A DNA stretch of 64,000 bases from Bemisia tabaci (Eukaryota > Arthropoda > Insecta > Hemiptera > Aleyrodidae), in contig NC_092801.1 in NCBI RefSeq assembly GCF_918797505.1, positions 20,274,116-20,338,115 of the forward strand, written 5' to 3'. The translations under genes and the position numbers were made by a program. Shown here one piece after another: positions 55,725 to 64,000 of this stretch; position 1 is the stretch's first letter; each line of letters starts with the position of its first letter. The notes below the pieces were generated by a model. The model had not been told where the DNA came from. It did not search any database and saw only the letters and a program-made list of their open reading frames with translations.

Positions 55725-57545
55725 ATGGGCAGGAAACGTCAAACGGAGGAGAGGGCTCCGTTAATAGGAGGGGGAGGAATAGGAGTGCATACTCCTTTCG
55801 GAGCGGAAACGACGACAATGGCAGATGAGAGGGAAAGAAGGGCAATTGCAGCAGAAAGGAGGAGGGGAAACACGCCAGAGGCACAAGGAGCGAGAAGCGA
55901 GGATAGCAGCAACAGGAACGGGAACAGTGGGAGTACGAGTCTTTGGACAGCGAGGTCCACATTAGAAGGGAGTAACAGGGACGGCAGTTGTGAGAACTTC
56001 GGGAGTCAGAGTAGCACAACCTATGGGAATCAAAACACCATATTTGGAAGTCAGAGCAGTACCATTTACGGGAGTCAGAACAGCACAGCTTTTGGGACGG
56101 GAGTATCCACGTTGTATGGAAGTGGGAACAGCGGGAGTAGATTTGAGAGCTTAGCTAGCACAAATGGAAACAGGACGGGGAGAAGAGAAGCATTCCCACT
56201 CCCAAGGTAGGCAAGACGACAGGAAGAGAGGTACGGGCCAGAAGAGGGACTAATGACAACGTGGGGTAGGAGATTTGCTAACCCGCTGACGGAGAGCATT
56301 GAGAACGCGGCTAGGAGCGGGGTCAACGCAGCATCCCCGGAAAGGAGGAAACAGGAGAGACAGGTAGAGGAGAGAGCTAGAGAGGCTCAGCAAAGTGACG
56401 CAACGCTGAGAGTCCTCGGAAACGCTTTCAACGGTCTCATGCAGGCAGGGTTGAAGAGAACCAACAAGGAGGGATTAGTATACACGAGAAATAATAACGA
56501 TAAGAGACCAGTGCCCATGCCGAGGACGGTGATAGTAAACACCACAAAGGTAATCAGAGAAGAGTGTCAAAACAAACATAGCGAGAATCAGGAAGCAAAG
56601 AAGGAATGGAAAATAGCAGAGGAACGGCTGAAAAGGGAAAGGATCAATATGACCAGGGAAATAATGGAAGAATTGGGTAGGAAGGGAAACTTGAAAAGTG
56701 TTAGGAAGGAATGTGAGAAATTCGAAGTAACGCATGTAGGGTACACGAGGTACCTACTCAAGACGAACTTGAAGAAATACGAATTACAAAAGAGGTATAT
56801 TAAAACTTTCCTCAGGGCAGTCCACGGTGACTCCTTCGAAAAAGTGCTCACGGAGGGATTAACGGATGAGGGTATGTACATCTGGTTGCAGGAGACAGAA
56901 ATCGAGAAAATAGTATGGTACGCGCGGCATATGTACATGCTGGCCAATGTCGAAGTTCAGCATAACGCGATAGTAGGAAAACAGGAAGGGGACGCGGAAA
57001 TTAAGCTAACGCCAAACGATTTGGCCGCGATGCAAGCACCTACGGGGCTTACATCCAGCGACGGCGAGAAGGAGGAAATCAAAGAGAGGAGAGTATCGAG
57101 TAGAACTGAGGACTCGACCTCTGACTCGGCGGTAGAGATTAAACAGGCCATGTCTAGACAAGCGAAGGGAAGGAAAGGAATGAGAGGGAAGAAAGAACGG
57201 AAAGAAAGAAGGGAAGAGGAAGAAGAAAAACTCAGGACGGAGGAAAGGGCGGCTCGCGAGACGGAATCTGAGAAACAGAAAATGTATAGAGAGGAAATGG
57301 AGGCAGAAAAAGCGAGGAAAGAAGATGAACAACTAATAGAGATATACATACAACAATTAGAGGAGGAGAAACGAAAGAAACTCGAAGAGTACGAGCAAGA
57401 ATTAGAGAAAACGCGAAAGGAAGAGGAAATCAAGCGAGAAGAGGAAAAGAGACGAAAAGAAATGCGGGAAAAAGAACGGAGGGAGAAAGAAAGAGAGGAC
57501 CCCCCCCCCCCCCCGCTCAGAGCACTCCAAAAAGCCCATTCGTGA
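55725..57545 (+). CDS. Unrecognised long ORF pair (same frame, one TAG), coiled-coil C-terminus
   Basis: Open from the ATG at 55725 to a TAG at 56208-56210, then in the same frame from 56211 (ATG at 56253) to 57545. The first part (161 codons) contains about six short repeats of GSQ(S/N)STxYG type and looks disordered. The second part (430 codons) has a helical, globular-looking middle (about residues 145-265: YTRYLLKTNLKKYELQKRYI, EKVLTEGLTDEGMYIWLQ, IVWYARHMYMLANVEVQHN) and a long Glu/Lys/Arg coiled coil, ending in a run of 15 C (57500-57514) read as Pro. The open length and the nonrepetitive middle argue for a real protein, perhaps gag- or nucleocapsid-like, but no family was recognised. 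Confidence 0.5.
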
Positions 57546-57550
57546 ATAAG

Positions 57551-57840
57551 ACCAATCCGTCGCAAGATTTACCACCGCGAAATTTAAACCAAAATTGGCG
57601 CCAAAACAATGTCAAGCAAACATCCAATTTCAATCCCAATAACAAAGGGCCAGAGCCCATGTCCGTCCAGACCCGAGTTCACCAAATAGAAGGAATAGAA
57701 GAATATTGCGACGAACAAGAAATTGATGATAACGAACATGTCATCATTTTTAACCAACTGCGCAACCATTGCTTATCAGTGCACGTCCTTTGCGAATCAT
57801 TACTTCTCATTTATCGGTATTTTCTTGGTCAACCCGAATA
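57551..57840 (+). pseudogene. Ty3/gypsy-type gag C-terminal tail
   Basis: The frame encodes PRNLNQNWRQNNVKQTSNFN, PNNKGPEPMSVQTRV and an acidic end. The Asn-rich 'PxPMS-xTR' segment is typical of errantivirus/gypsy gag tails. With 55080-55600 it forms the two ends of one gag split by the unrecognised ORF region. No protease, RT or integrase could be identified after it. Confidence 0.55.
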
Positions 57841-58520
57841 ATTTCTCCCTCACAATTAACTCCAAAATTATCAAACCACGGAGACCGTCTACTACTCGGT
57901 TGTTCATACCTGATATTCACATGAACCCGCTCGAAATTTTACAGTTACATGATCTCCGGTCACTGAGGATTCGCCAAGACAATCGGATGGGCAGCCCTGC
58001 TCAAATCATACAAATTCATTGCTGGTAAAGTTGATCGCGGTTATAATACCTCACTGGCGAACGTGAGATATGTCGAAGTAGTGAAATCGAGGATCAAAAC
58101 TGAGCCGGTTTTGTTTTCCACTCAAAAGCAGATTTTCTTTTTGGAGGTGGTGGTGGCAGATTTTGGAGCATATCTTCGAATGTTCGACCTATAAGTCGTC
58201 GATAAAAGGTATGACTCGCGAGTAAAGCTTTCATAATAAAAAATAGTACATCAAAAATTTAAAAATATTCACAAGAAATGTAGACGAAACACTATACAAA
58301 ATATATGCAAGAAACATGAAATCGTCCACTTTTGTTTTCCACTCAAAACGTTGGGTAATCGGTGAGGGAAAAACAATCCGGTGGTTAATCGTCGTCTCAA
58401 AAATAGGTAATCGGATCGGCAGCCGGAGTAAGCAAGGGGTTGACGGATTCTTAAATTCAAGTGTTTTTGCTTCTACATGCAATTTACTTTACAATCTTAG
58501 TTCTAAGTTTTCATTTAATT
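57841..58520. other. No gene recognised; small duplication
   Basis: TTTTGTTTTCCACTCAAAA occurs at about 58103 and 58330 with some similar flank. CGGAGTAAGCAAGGG at 58423 echoes the 51-54 kb array block. Open frames are short and unrecognised. Confidence 0.35.
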
Positions 58521-58524
58521 AGAT

Positions 58525-58710
58525 AATAAGAATAATTAATCATCATATAATAATTAATCATACTAATCATCATATAATAATTAATCATATAGGTCAGCAT
58601 ATAATAATTAATCATATTAATCAGCATACAATAATTAATCATAATTATCGGCATATAATAATTAATCATATTAATCAGCATATAATAATAATCATATTAA
58701 TCAGCATAAA
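58525..58710 (+). repeat. 27-bp AT-rich satellite, isolated block
   Basis: About seven units of the ATAATAATTAATCATATTAA plus TCAGCAT repeat found in the 51.7-54.1 kb array, followed by an A-rich linker, about 4.4 kb away from it. Confidence 0.85.
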
Positions 58711-58855
58711 AAAAATAAAAAAATAAAATAAAAAAATATTAAGGAGAGATTTCCCATCCCCCTTTTCCCCCGTTTCTGCGTCCACTGATTTTTCGCTACT
58801 CACGCCCCATCTAGTGCCTCCTCCCGCTCCCCATAGCCCCTTTGGTCCTGGGGCT

Positions 58856-59011
58856 GGGCCCGCTCTGTATGAAATAATGTACTTCTTAAAGCAGGGGTAC
58901 AAGAAAGTAGACGAACGGGACTGGAAGATATGCAGACTTTTGAGTGCGATTCGCATAGTATTATACACCAGAGAGAGGAGAGCGGCTCTCTATAGTAAAG
59001 ATTTCGTATAA
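58856..59011 (+). CDS. Short ORF of unknown function
   Basis: The C-terminal part of an open frame (ATG at 58814 or 58877) reads MYFLKQGYKKVDERDWKICR then LLSAIRIVLYTRERRAALYS before TAA at 59009-59011. The Lys/Arg-rich helical character looks coding-like, and it sits 40 bp before the membrane-protein ORF. It may be the tail of a larger broken gene. Confidence 0.3.
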   Translation, partial: GPALYEIMYFLKQGYKKVDERDWKICRLLSAIRIVLYTRERRAALYSKDFV

Positions 59012-59051
59012 ATAGTATGCATTCTCTTCTCAGTATCGCAAGGAAAAAATC

Positions 59052-59381
59052 ATGATTCATAAAATATTTCTCATCACCATCATCATTGCTGTCGTTGGAA
59101 TGAATTCCACAACGGAAAACTCATCCGAAGCAAACATCACAATGTGCCCGGTCTGTCCGGAAATCAAATGCGCACCCTCTACCTTGACGGACGTTCTTCT
59201 ATTCATCTTGAGTTTACTGGCGCTTATTTGCTCCGCTCCGTGCCTGTACTCTAAGTACATATCATCCGACTGCAAGTTCCGTTTCATCAGGATGGCCCGG
59301 AAAAATAACAATCGGAAAGTCGATGATATAAGAGTTGATTTAAAGTTCGGAGAAGGAGAAGGAATCGATGTTTGTGGTTGA
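59052..59381 (+). CDS. Small single-pass membrane glycoprotein, unknown
   Basis: 109 codons, intact ATG to TGA. Residues 1-18 look like a signal peptide (MIHKIFLITIIIAVVG). A short ectodomain follows with three N-glycosylation sequons (NST, NSS, NIT) and CPVCPEIKC. A hydrophobic segment at about residues 45-63 (VLLFILSLLALICS) is the membrane span, and the tail is basic then acidic. Such small type I proteins occur in viruses and in hosts; no family was recognised. It lies downstream of gag remnants and a mystery ORF, so an element-derived origin is likely. Confidence 0.5.
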   Translation: MIHKIFLITIIIAVVGMNSTTENSSEANITMCPVCPEIKCAPSTLTDVLLFILSLLALICSAPCLYSKYISSDCKFRFIRMARKNNNRKVDDIRVDLKFGEGEGIDVCG

Positions 59382-59391
59382 CAACCCTCAC

Positions 59392-59490
59392 GTTTTTAGA
59401 ACGCGTTTGCGTTTTCTAAACGCGTTTTGCGTTTTCTAAACGCGTTTGCGTTTTCTAAACACGTTTGCGTTTGCGTTTTCTAAACACGAA
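59392..59490 (+). repeat. Short tandem repeat of about 18-23 bp
   Basis: Four to five copies of GCGTTTTCTAAACGCGTTT with small length changes, directly after the membrane-protein stop codon. Each unit is partly self-complementary (AAACGCGTTT). Confidence 0.85.
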
Positions 59491-59655
59491 CTGTTTTAAA
59501 CTGTAACTTTAACTGTAAATATACAACCAAAAAAAAATAATAAAAAATTTTTGATTCATCAATCTGAACATTGCAATATCCAATCCCAGTCGCTCATCGC
59601 AAAACATAAGGTTCCGATACGCATCTCCAAGCGCTAAAAAATGTAAATAACCAAA

Positions 59656-59965
59656 TCAGACCCTAATCTCCAGTCTCCGATACCAGACCCATACTGTAAA
59701 ATACGGTCTTTCGAAGCCGAAAATTTTACAAGTCAGAAATCTCGGAAACGAAAAGTCGTATTAAAATTCGGTCAGTACAGTTTTCCGATCTTCGATAGTG
59801 GAAAAGAATCGCATCGGTCCGCAACGGATCGGACGAGGGTGATTTTCCGAAAATTTTTCAATTTCCCGAATCAGACCCTAATCTACAGTATCCGATACCA
59901 GGCCCATACTGTTAGATACGGTCTTCCGAAATCGGAAATTTTTACAAGTCCGAAAATCCGAATTT
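59656..59965 (+). repeat. Direct duplication of about 100 bp
   Basis: CAGACCCTAATCTCCAGTCT ... GAAAATTTTACAAGTC at about 59656-59740 and CAGACCCTAATCTACAGTAT ... GAAATTTTTACAAGTC at about 59871-59952 are similar by eye (about 85%). Confidence 0.7.
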
Positions 59966-59969
59966 TTTG

Positions 59970-60295
59970 CACAATCTGGCAACACTGTATCAAAAAATTA
60001 ACTAATTTCTCGCCCCATCTGGCAACACTGTAAAATGCGATGTTGCAAAATTTCACCAATAAATAAATCATTTATTTATGTCCACCGTCCGGCAACGCTG
60101 CTGCGCTATCTTGAAAAATACACCATTGCATAAACCGCAGATTGAAGGGGCTATATTACACGATTGCATAACCCGATTATTGAAGGGGCAACATGCAATA
60201 CTTTCTTCCTTACAGCGTTGCCATGTTGAACAATAATCTCTATACAACACTGTAATTTAATTCATATTTTTCTGCACCACCATGCAACGCTGTAC
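59970..60295. repeat. Cluster of TGGCAACACTGT-type motifs
   Basis: CTGGCAACACTGTA occurs at about 59977 and 60020; variants CGGCAACGCTGCTG (about 60091), CGTTGCCATGTTG (60215, inverted), CAACACTGTAA (60244) and TGCAACGCTGTAC (60283) follow. Noncoding, spacing irregular. Confidence 0.5.
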
Positions 60296-60485
60296 GATTT
60301 TTATTGGATTTTTTACCTGGCAAAGTCGCCATATTCTCCCTACTCATCCGATCCTTATCCGAAGGTCCCTGAACCCATTCCTCTTCCTCGCACTTAGCTA
60401 CCCTAAGTCCTCTCTAAGGGTGGAGGAATTATGTGCTCACCCAATTACGCACTTGTTTTTTTCTTTTTATCAATGCAGTACATGA

Positions 60486-61163
60486 GCCGTTGGTAATCAC
60501 GTTTTCCCGATAATTTTAGTATCAGCATATTTCCACCTGTTTTCGACAAACCAGACTTTCGTCTGATTTGCGACTTGTCACTCTCGTTTCACCTTCCATT
60601 AAGGACTGATGAACAGTTTCTTTATTTCGAGTTTCGTTGTTCTGATTTTTATATTTATAATTTTGTTTGTGAAAAATAAAATATTTTTTAAAAAAGGTTT
60701 TCGTATACCCTCAAACCAAAACTAGCGCAGAGGATCGAGGTTTTTTAATTGTGCAAGGAGACTAACCAGACAAGGCTAAATTACACCGGTGAAAGACATG
60801 AAACATGGAACATGGAAGTTAAAGCTGCTGCAAAACGAACATGAAGCCAGGAACGGGCAACCCGCCAGGAAAGATTCAAAACAAAGCAGGAGGATAAAAG
60901 TAGATCTGAAGGTAATTTTCTGATCTTTTTAAGTGTGAATTCCATTTTCTTAAAAATTGAGAGGAATTAGAAGCACATCTTGAGCTTAAACTTTACACTG
61001 TTCGCTCCATATTATTGTCAGTATAATATTTTATCTTTTGTTATTTTCTTTTCTTCATCACGCCTGAATGGCGGTAAATTAATTAATTTAAAATAAAAGT
61101 AAAACATTAAAATAATACCTAATATAAGAAGCTGCATCATAGCTGATTTTAACACCCAAACAC
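60486..61163. other. Intergenic, no gene recognised
   Basis: AT-rich; no protein-like frame over chance length and no RNA gene seen. Confidence 0.35.
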
Positions 61164-61426
61164 TTGGATCGCATTTTGCAAAAAAGAACCACTAGCATTG
61201 CACTGTTGCTAAGATTGTGCCACTTCTTTTGTCTTGGAGGAAAACCCCGATCATCCATTACTAGTTTCTATTTTACTCGCTAAAAACTGTAAATATAAGA
61301 CAAAAATTACCATCTAAATTCCATAGTTTTTCACGATTTCCGCAATTTTATTGCAAAAGATGAAGTTGCACAATCATAGCATCATTGCAATGCAAGTGGT
61401 TCCTTTTTGCAAAATGCAATCCACTT
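61164..61426. mobile_element. MITE family D, second copy
   Basis: Same ends (GGATCGCATTTTGCAAAA and TTTTTGCAAAATGCAATCC) and interior as 29415-29677, about 80% identical by eye. Confidence 0.85.
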
Positions 61427-61902
61427 GATGGTACGAAAACGTTTCATGCAATCCACGAAGCATCCACTGTGTCACTCCAAGAATACCTATATCGCCCAAC
61501 AGAGTGATTCCGCGACTTTTAGGCGAAAAATATAGAGTAAGAGTAAATATTCCTCTTCTCCCAGGCTTCCCATACAACATTTTATAGATACATTGCGTCA
61601 ACTGTATGAACTTGTTAAGAATGCAAGAAAATCTTGTGATCAGAAAAAATGTGATTGTGAGTATAATTGCTCAATATTCAAGGTGAAATCCACAAACAGT
61701 GAGAATGGCCTCGCTGACAAGTACTGCACATTGTAATTTTAAAGGAATGTTTGGTATAACTTGCTTTGTTTTGCTCAATTGCTTACGTAATCTGGCTTTC
61801 TACTCACTTCCCAAGTCTAATTAGACATCTGGTTATGCTACAAAATTGTACGTCCTTATTTTTGAAAAAATTCTTAATTTTGAATAATGTTCCTTCGTCA
61901 TG
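61427..61902. other. Intergenic 3' of the zinc-finger gene; no gene recognised
   Basis: AT-rich with no convincing frame on either strand. Confidence 0.35.
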
Positions 61903-61908
61903 TTTATT
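61903..61908 (-). terminator. Candidate polyadenylation signal of the zinc-finger gene
   Basis: AATAAA on the minus strand, about 110 bases after the stop codon of the zinc-finger ORF. Confidence 0.4.
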
Positions 61909-62017
61909 TTTGTACAGTGATTAGATTATGCATTTGTCAGTGTAAATTACACTTTGTGATTTGATGGTGGGAGAGTTTGGTGGGATGGTCGGCAATTTAA
62001 CTGAATGTAAATACATT

Positions 62018-63904
62018 TTAGTTTTTCATCTTTTTACGTTTCCGCTTTCTCACTCGAGTGTGCGTCAAAACATGAGCATTGAGACTACTCTTCCACATGA
62101 AAGAAGCTGAACAATGAATACAACTATATGATTTCTCACCAGTATGTGTGCGCAAATGTGCATTTAAATTACTCTTGCAGCTAAATGCGCTGGGGCATTC
62201 ACTGCAGGTGAATGGTTTCTCTCCGGTGTGCCCGTACATGTGACGTTTAAGGCGGCTTGCTGTGGCGAATGAAGAGGAGCATTCTTTGCAGGAGAAGGGA
62301 TTACCTCCGGTGTGAGTCAAAATATGAGTTTTAAGGGTGAGCTTGCGGGCAAAAGAGACTGAACAATAACTACATCTAAAAGGTTTGACGCCACTATGCA
62401 ATCTCATATGGCATCTCAAGTGACTAATCTGGAGGAATGATGCAGAGCATTCATTGCAGGTGAACGGCCTCTCTCCGGTGTGCGTCAAAACATGACTTTT
62501 GAGAGAGATTTTGTACTTGAAGGCAACTGGACAATGTGGGCAACTATAACGTTTTTCACTCCCGTGCGTTTTCATGTGGGTGTTCAAGAAACATTTCAGG
62601 GCGAATGATGCGGTGCATTCGTTGCAGGTGAATGGTTTCTCTTGGGAGTGAGTCAAAAAATGGGTTCGAAGGGTTTTCCTGGTTTTGAAAGTGGCTGAAC
62701 ACTGACTGCAACTGAAACGCCTTTCACAACTGTGCGTATTCATATGAATTTTCAAGTTTTGAAATTGGGCGAACGACGCGGGACACTCACTGCAAGAGAA
62801 TGGCTTCCCTCCGGTGTGAGTCAAAATGTGATCTCGAAGACTGCTCCTAACTGCAAAGGACGCTGGGCAGCGACGACATCTAAACGGTTTCTTACCGAGG
62901 TGAGTATCCATGTGACTTGTTAAATTGCTTCTTAGGGCAAATGATGCGGAGCATTCACTGCAAGAAAAAGGTTTCTCCCTATTGTGCTCTGATCTATGTT
63001 GTTTGCCAGTTCCGTTCTGCGTGGACGAGGCTCCAAGATGAGGTTTCTTAAGACAGCGAGTACGAATGTGTCTACTTACACTGCTTTTTGTGGTGAATTC
63101 CGCAGAACAATCATTGCAGGTGAATATTTTTAGAGGGTTTTCTTGCGTGGAGGGGGTAGAACAAAGATTGCCCTTCTGCTCATCGATTTGTTTGTTAATA
63201 AAATTCTTCTTGCCTATGAAAAGCGGATCTTGTGGGCTACCTTGAGTGGCAGCACGGTCCTTCAACTGACATGGAGTTGGGAGAAGTGACGAAGGGGGTT
63301 CGCGAAAACCTACGAAAGAGGGTTTCGGAATACATACTTTATTCGCAACTAGGTGTGTTATTTTTTGCATTATTCGTGAACGCAAATCATTTAAATTAAT
63401 AACAGACTTCGGTAAAGGTGTCTGTTCAGGAACTGTCGAATGTTGTGGTAGCTGTGAGGGGAAACTTACAGGTGTCTGTTCAGGAACTGTCGAATGTTGT
63501 GGCAGCTGTGAGGGGAACTCGAGTTTAATATCAGTACTTGAGTGTAAAGGATTGCACGAATCATCTTCAAAATCTGCTGGTTCTTCTTTGATTATGCTCT
63601 TGATGACCGTCTGAAAATTCCGTTGCAGTTGATTTTGAAGAGTACATTCTTCTGAGGAATGAAACTGGTCCTCCTCGTTCTTCGGGATTCGTAAGGCTAA
63701 ATCAATGGAATTGGATACCTGGCTGAGAGAATTATCCGATGAGCTGCCTTCCTGTTTAATGAACACCGGATGACGCTCCTCTGGGTCGATGTGCGACACA
63801 GCCATTGCTTGCTTTTCGTCAGGAACATCATCACTTGCGAGCCTGGGTTGGCAAAGGTTCACATTCTGGGGTGGTTCTTTCATATCTGTCCTTTCTTCTT
63901 TCAT
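62018..63904 (-). CDS. C2H2 zinc-finger protein, 12 fingers, main coding exon
   Basis: 628 codons in one exon. A good acceptor (TTTTATTTTGTTCAG, AG at 63909-63908) lies just upstream, so the ATG at 63904 (GTCATGAAAG) is the likely start or the frame continues from an upstream exon outside the window; the open frame beyond the acceptor is intron. The N-terminal about 280 residues are acidic and disordered, with KEE/KQE/KLE strings including VFIKQE and IIKEEP that fit SUMO-acceptor sites, and an 18-residue tandem duplication (FPSQLPQHSTVPEQTP). The rest holds 12 fingers in one run with TGEKP-like linkers; the first ends HIRTRC, so it is C2HC. It should act as a nuclear DNA-binding regulator. 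No KRAB, BTB or ZAD domain is visible in the window. Confidence 0.88.
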   Translation of the reverse strand: MKEERTDMKEPPQNVNLCQPRLASDDVPDEKQAMAVSHIDPEERHPVFIKQEGSSSDNSLSQVSNSIDLALRIPKNEEDQFHSSEECTLQNQLQRNFQTVIKSIIKEEPADFEDDSCNPLHSSTDIKLEFPSQLPQHSTVPEQTPVSFPSQLPQHSTVPEQTPLPKSVINLNDLRSRIMQKITHLVANKVCIPKPSFVGFREPPSSLLPTPCQLKDRAATQGSPQDPLFIGKKNFINKQIDEQKGNLCSTPSTQENPLKIFTCNDCSAEFTTKSSVSRHIRTRCLKKPHLGASSTQNGTGKQHRSEHNREKPFSCSECSASFALRSNLTSHMDTHLGKKPFRCRRCPASFAVRSSLRDHILTHTGGKPFSCSECPASFAQFQNLKIHMNTHSCERRFSCSQCSATFKTRKTLRTHFLTHSQEKPFTCNECTASFALKCFLNTHMKTHGSEKRYSCPHCPVAFKYKISLKSHVLTHTGERPFTCNECSASFLQISHLRCHMRLHSGVKPFRCSYCSVSFARKLTLKTHILTHTGGNPFSCKECSSSFATASRLKRHMYGHTGEKPFTCSECPSAFSCKSNLNAHLRTHTGEKSYSCIHCSASFMWKSSLNAHVLTHTRVRKRKRKKMKN

Positions 63905-64000
63905 GACCTGAACAAAATAAAATTTCAAGATGACTTTAAGCTATGATGCGAAAAAGGACCATCGAGCGTAATGCAAAACATTATGGCTACAGAGTTACGT

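Noticed and set aside
56957..57565. 202-codon minus-strand Ser/Phe-rich frame
   Set aside because: It is the antisense of the Glu/Lys/Arg coiled-coil frame on the plus strand, with composition fully explained by it.
63905..63928. Zinc-finger start at an upstream Met (63928)
   Set aside because: A strong 3' splice site (TTTGTTCAG) separates it from the coding exon, so that part is intron.

Overview
The window is nuclear DNA of an insect. The reasons are spliced genes with GT-AG introns, an animal-type protein set, AT-rich introns, many miniature inverted-repeat elements and decayed retroelements. Repeat content and protein style suggest a hemipteran, perhaps a whitefly such as Bemisia; that is an impression, not a demonstration. 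No tRNA, rRNA or CRISPR-like structure was recognised.

Three host genes can be read with confidence. (1) A seven-exon RhoGAP gene on + (5013-14433) ends in a complete ARHGAP29/45/GMIP-type GAP domain, but its gene model has no F-BAR or C1 exons. (2) ALG5, dolichyl-phosphate beta-glucosyltransferase, lies on - in eight exons (25511-17165) and converges on the RhoGAP gene. It acts in N-glycan precursor assembly in the ER. (3) A 12-finger C2H2 zinc-finger protein lies on - (63904-62018). The first 3.4 kb, the introns and 26-30 kb are filled with short non-autonomous elements: fold-back palindromes, Transib-like MITEs with a visible 5-bp target duplication, and other MITE families.

From about 30 to 60 kb there is a dense nest of transposon and virus-derived sequence. 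30.3-33.4 kb holds LINE (jockey/CR1-like) fragments, a DUF4806-like broken ORF and a GC-rich 256-bp tandem array inside a poly(A)-tailed chimeric retrocopy. 33.8-44.2 kb is the wreck of a Polinton/Maverick or adintovirus-like element. Its protein-primed family B DNA polymerase can be followed in pieces (exonuclease, Cys-rich, mid-region, palm), with the C-terminal piece displaced upstream next to a RING-finger ORF and a small acidic ORF. The polymerase reading is interrupted by an ORF of unknown function carrying an 87-bp x3 repeat, by a 993-bp palindromic transposon, and by about 3 kb resembling a chuvirus-like (jingchuvirus / BEL-Pao env type) glycoprotein. One segment of that glycoprotein is amplified eight times in tandem (249 bp = 83 codons).

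44.9-50.4 kb has a 198-bp direct repeat pair around noncoding, partly GC-rich DNA. 50.4-55 kb holds a frameshifted Cys/His-containing ORF whose 3' part is amplified with a 27-bp AT-rich satellite and zinc-finger fragments. 55-58 kb holds a broken Ty3/gypsy-type gag; between its capsid-like and tail parts lies an unrecognised long coiled-coil ORF bounded by poly-C tracts. A small intact membrane-protein ORF follows at 59 kb. The recurring theme of 31-58 kb is local tandem amplification of coding fragments from unrelated invaders, which could reflect a piRNA-cluster-like trap locus, a locally unstable region or an assembly effect.
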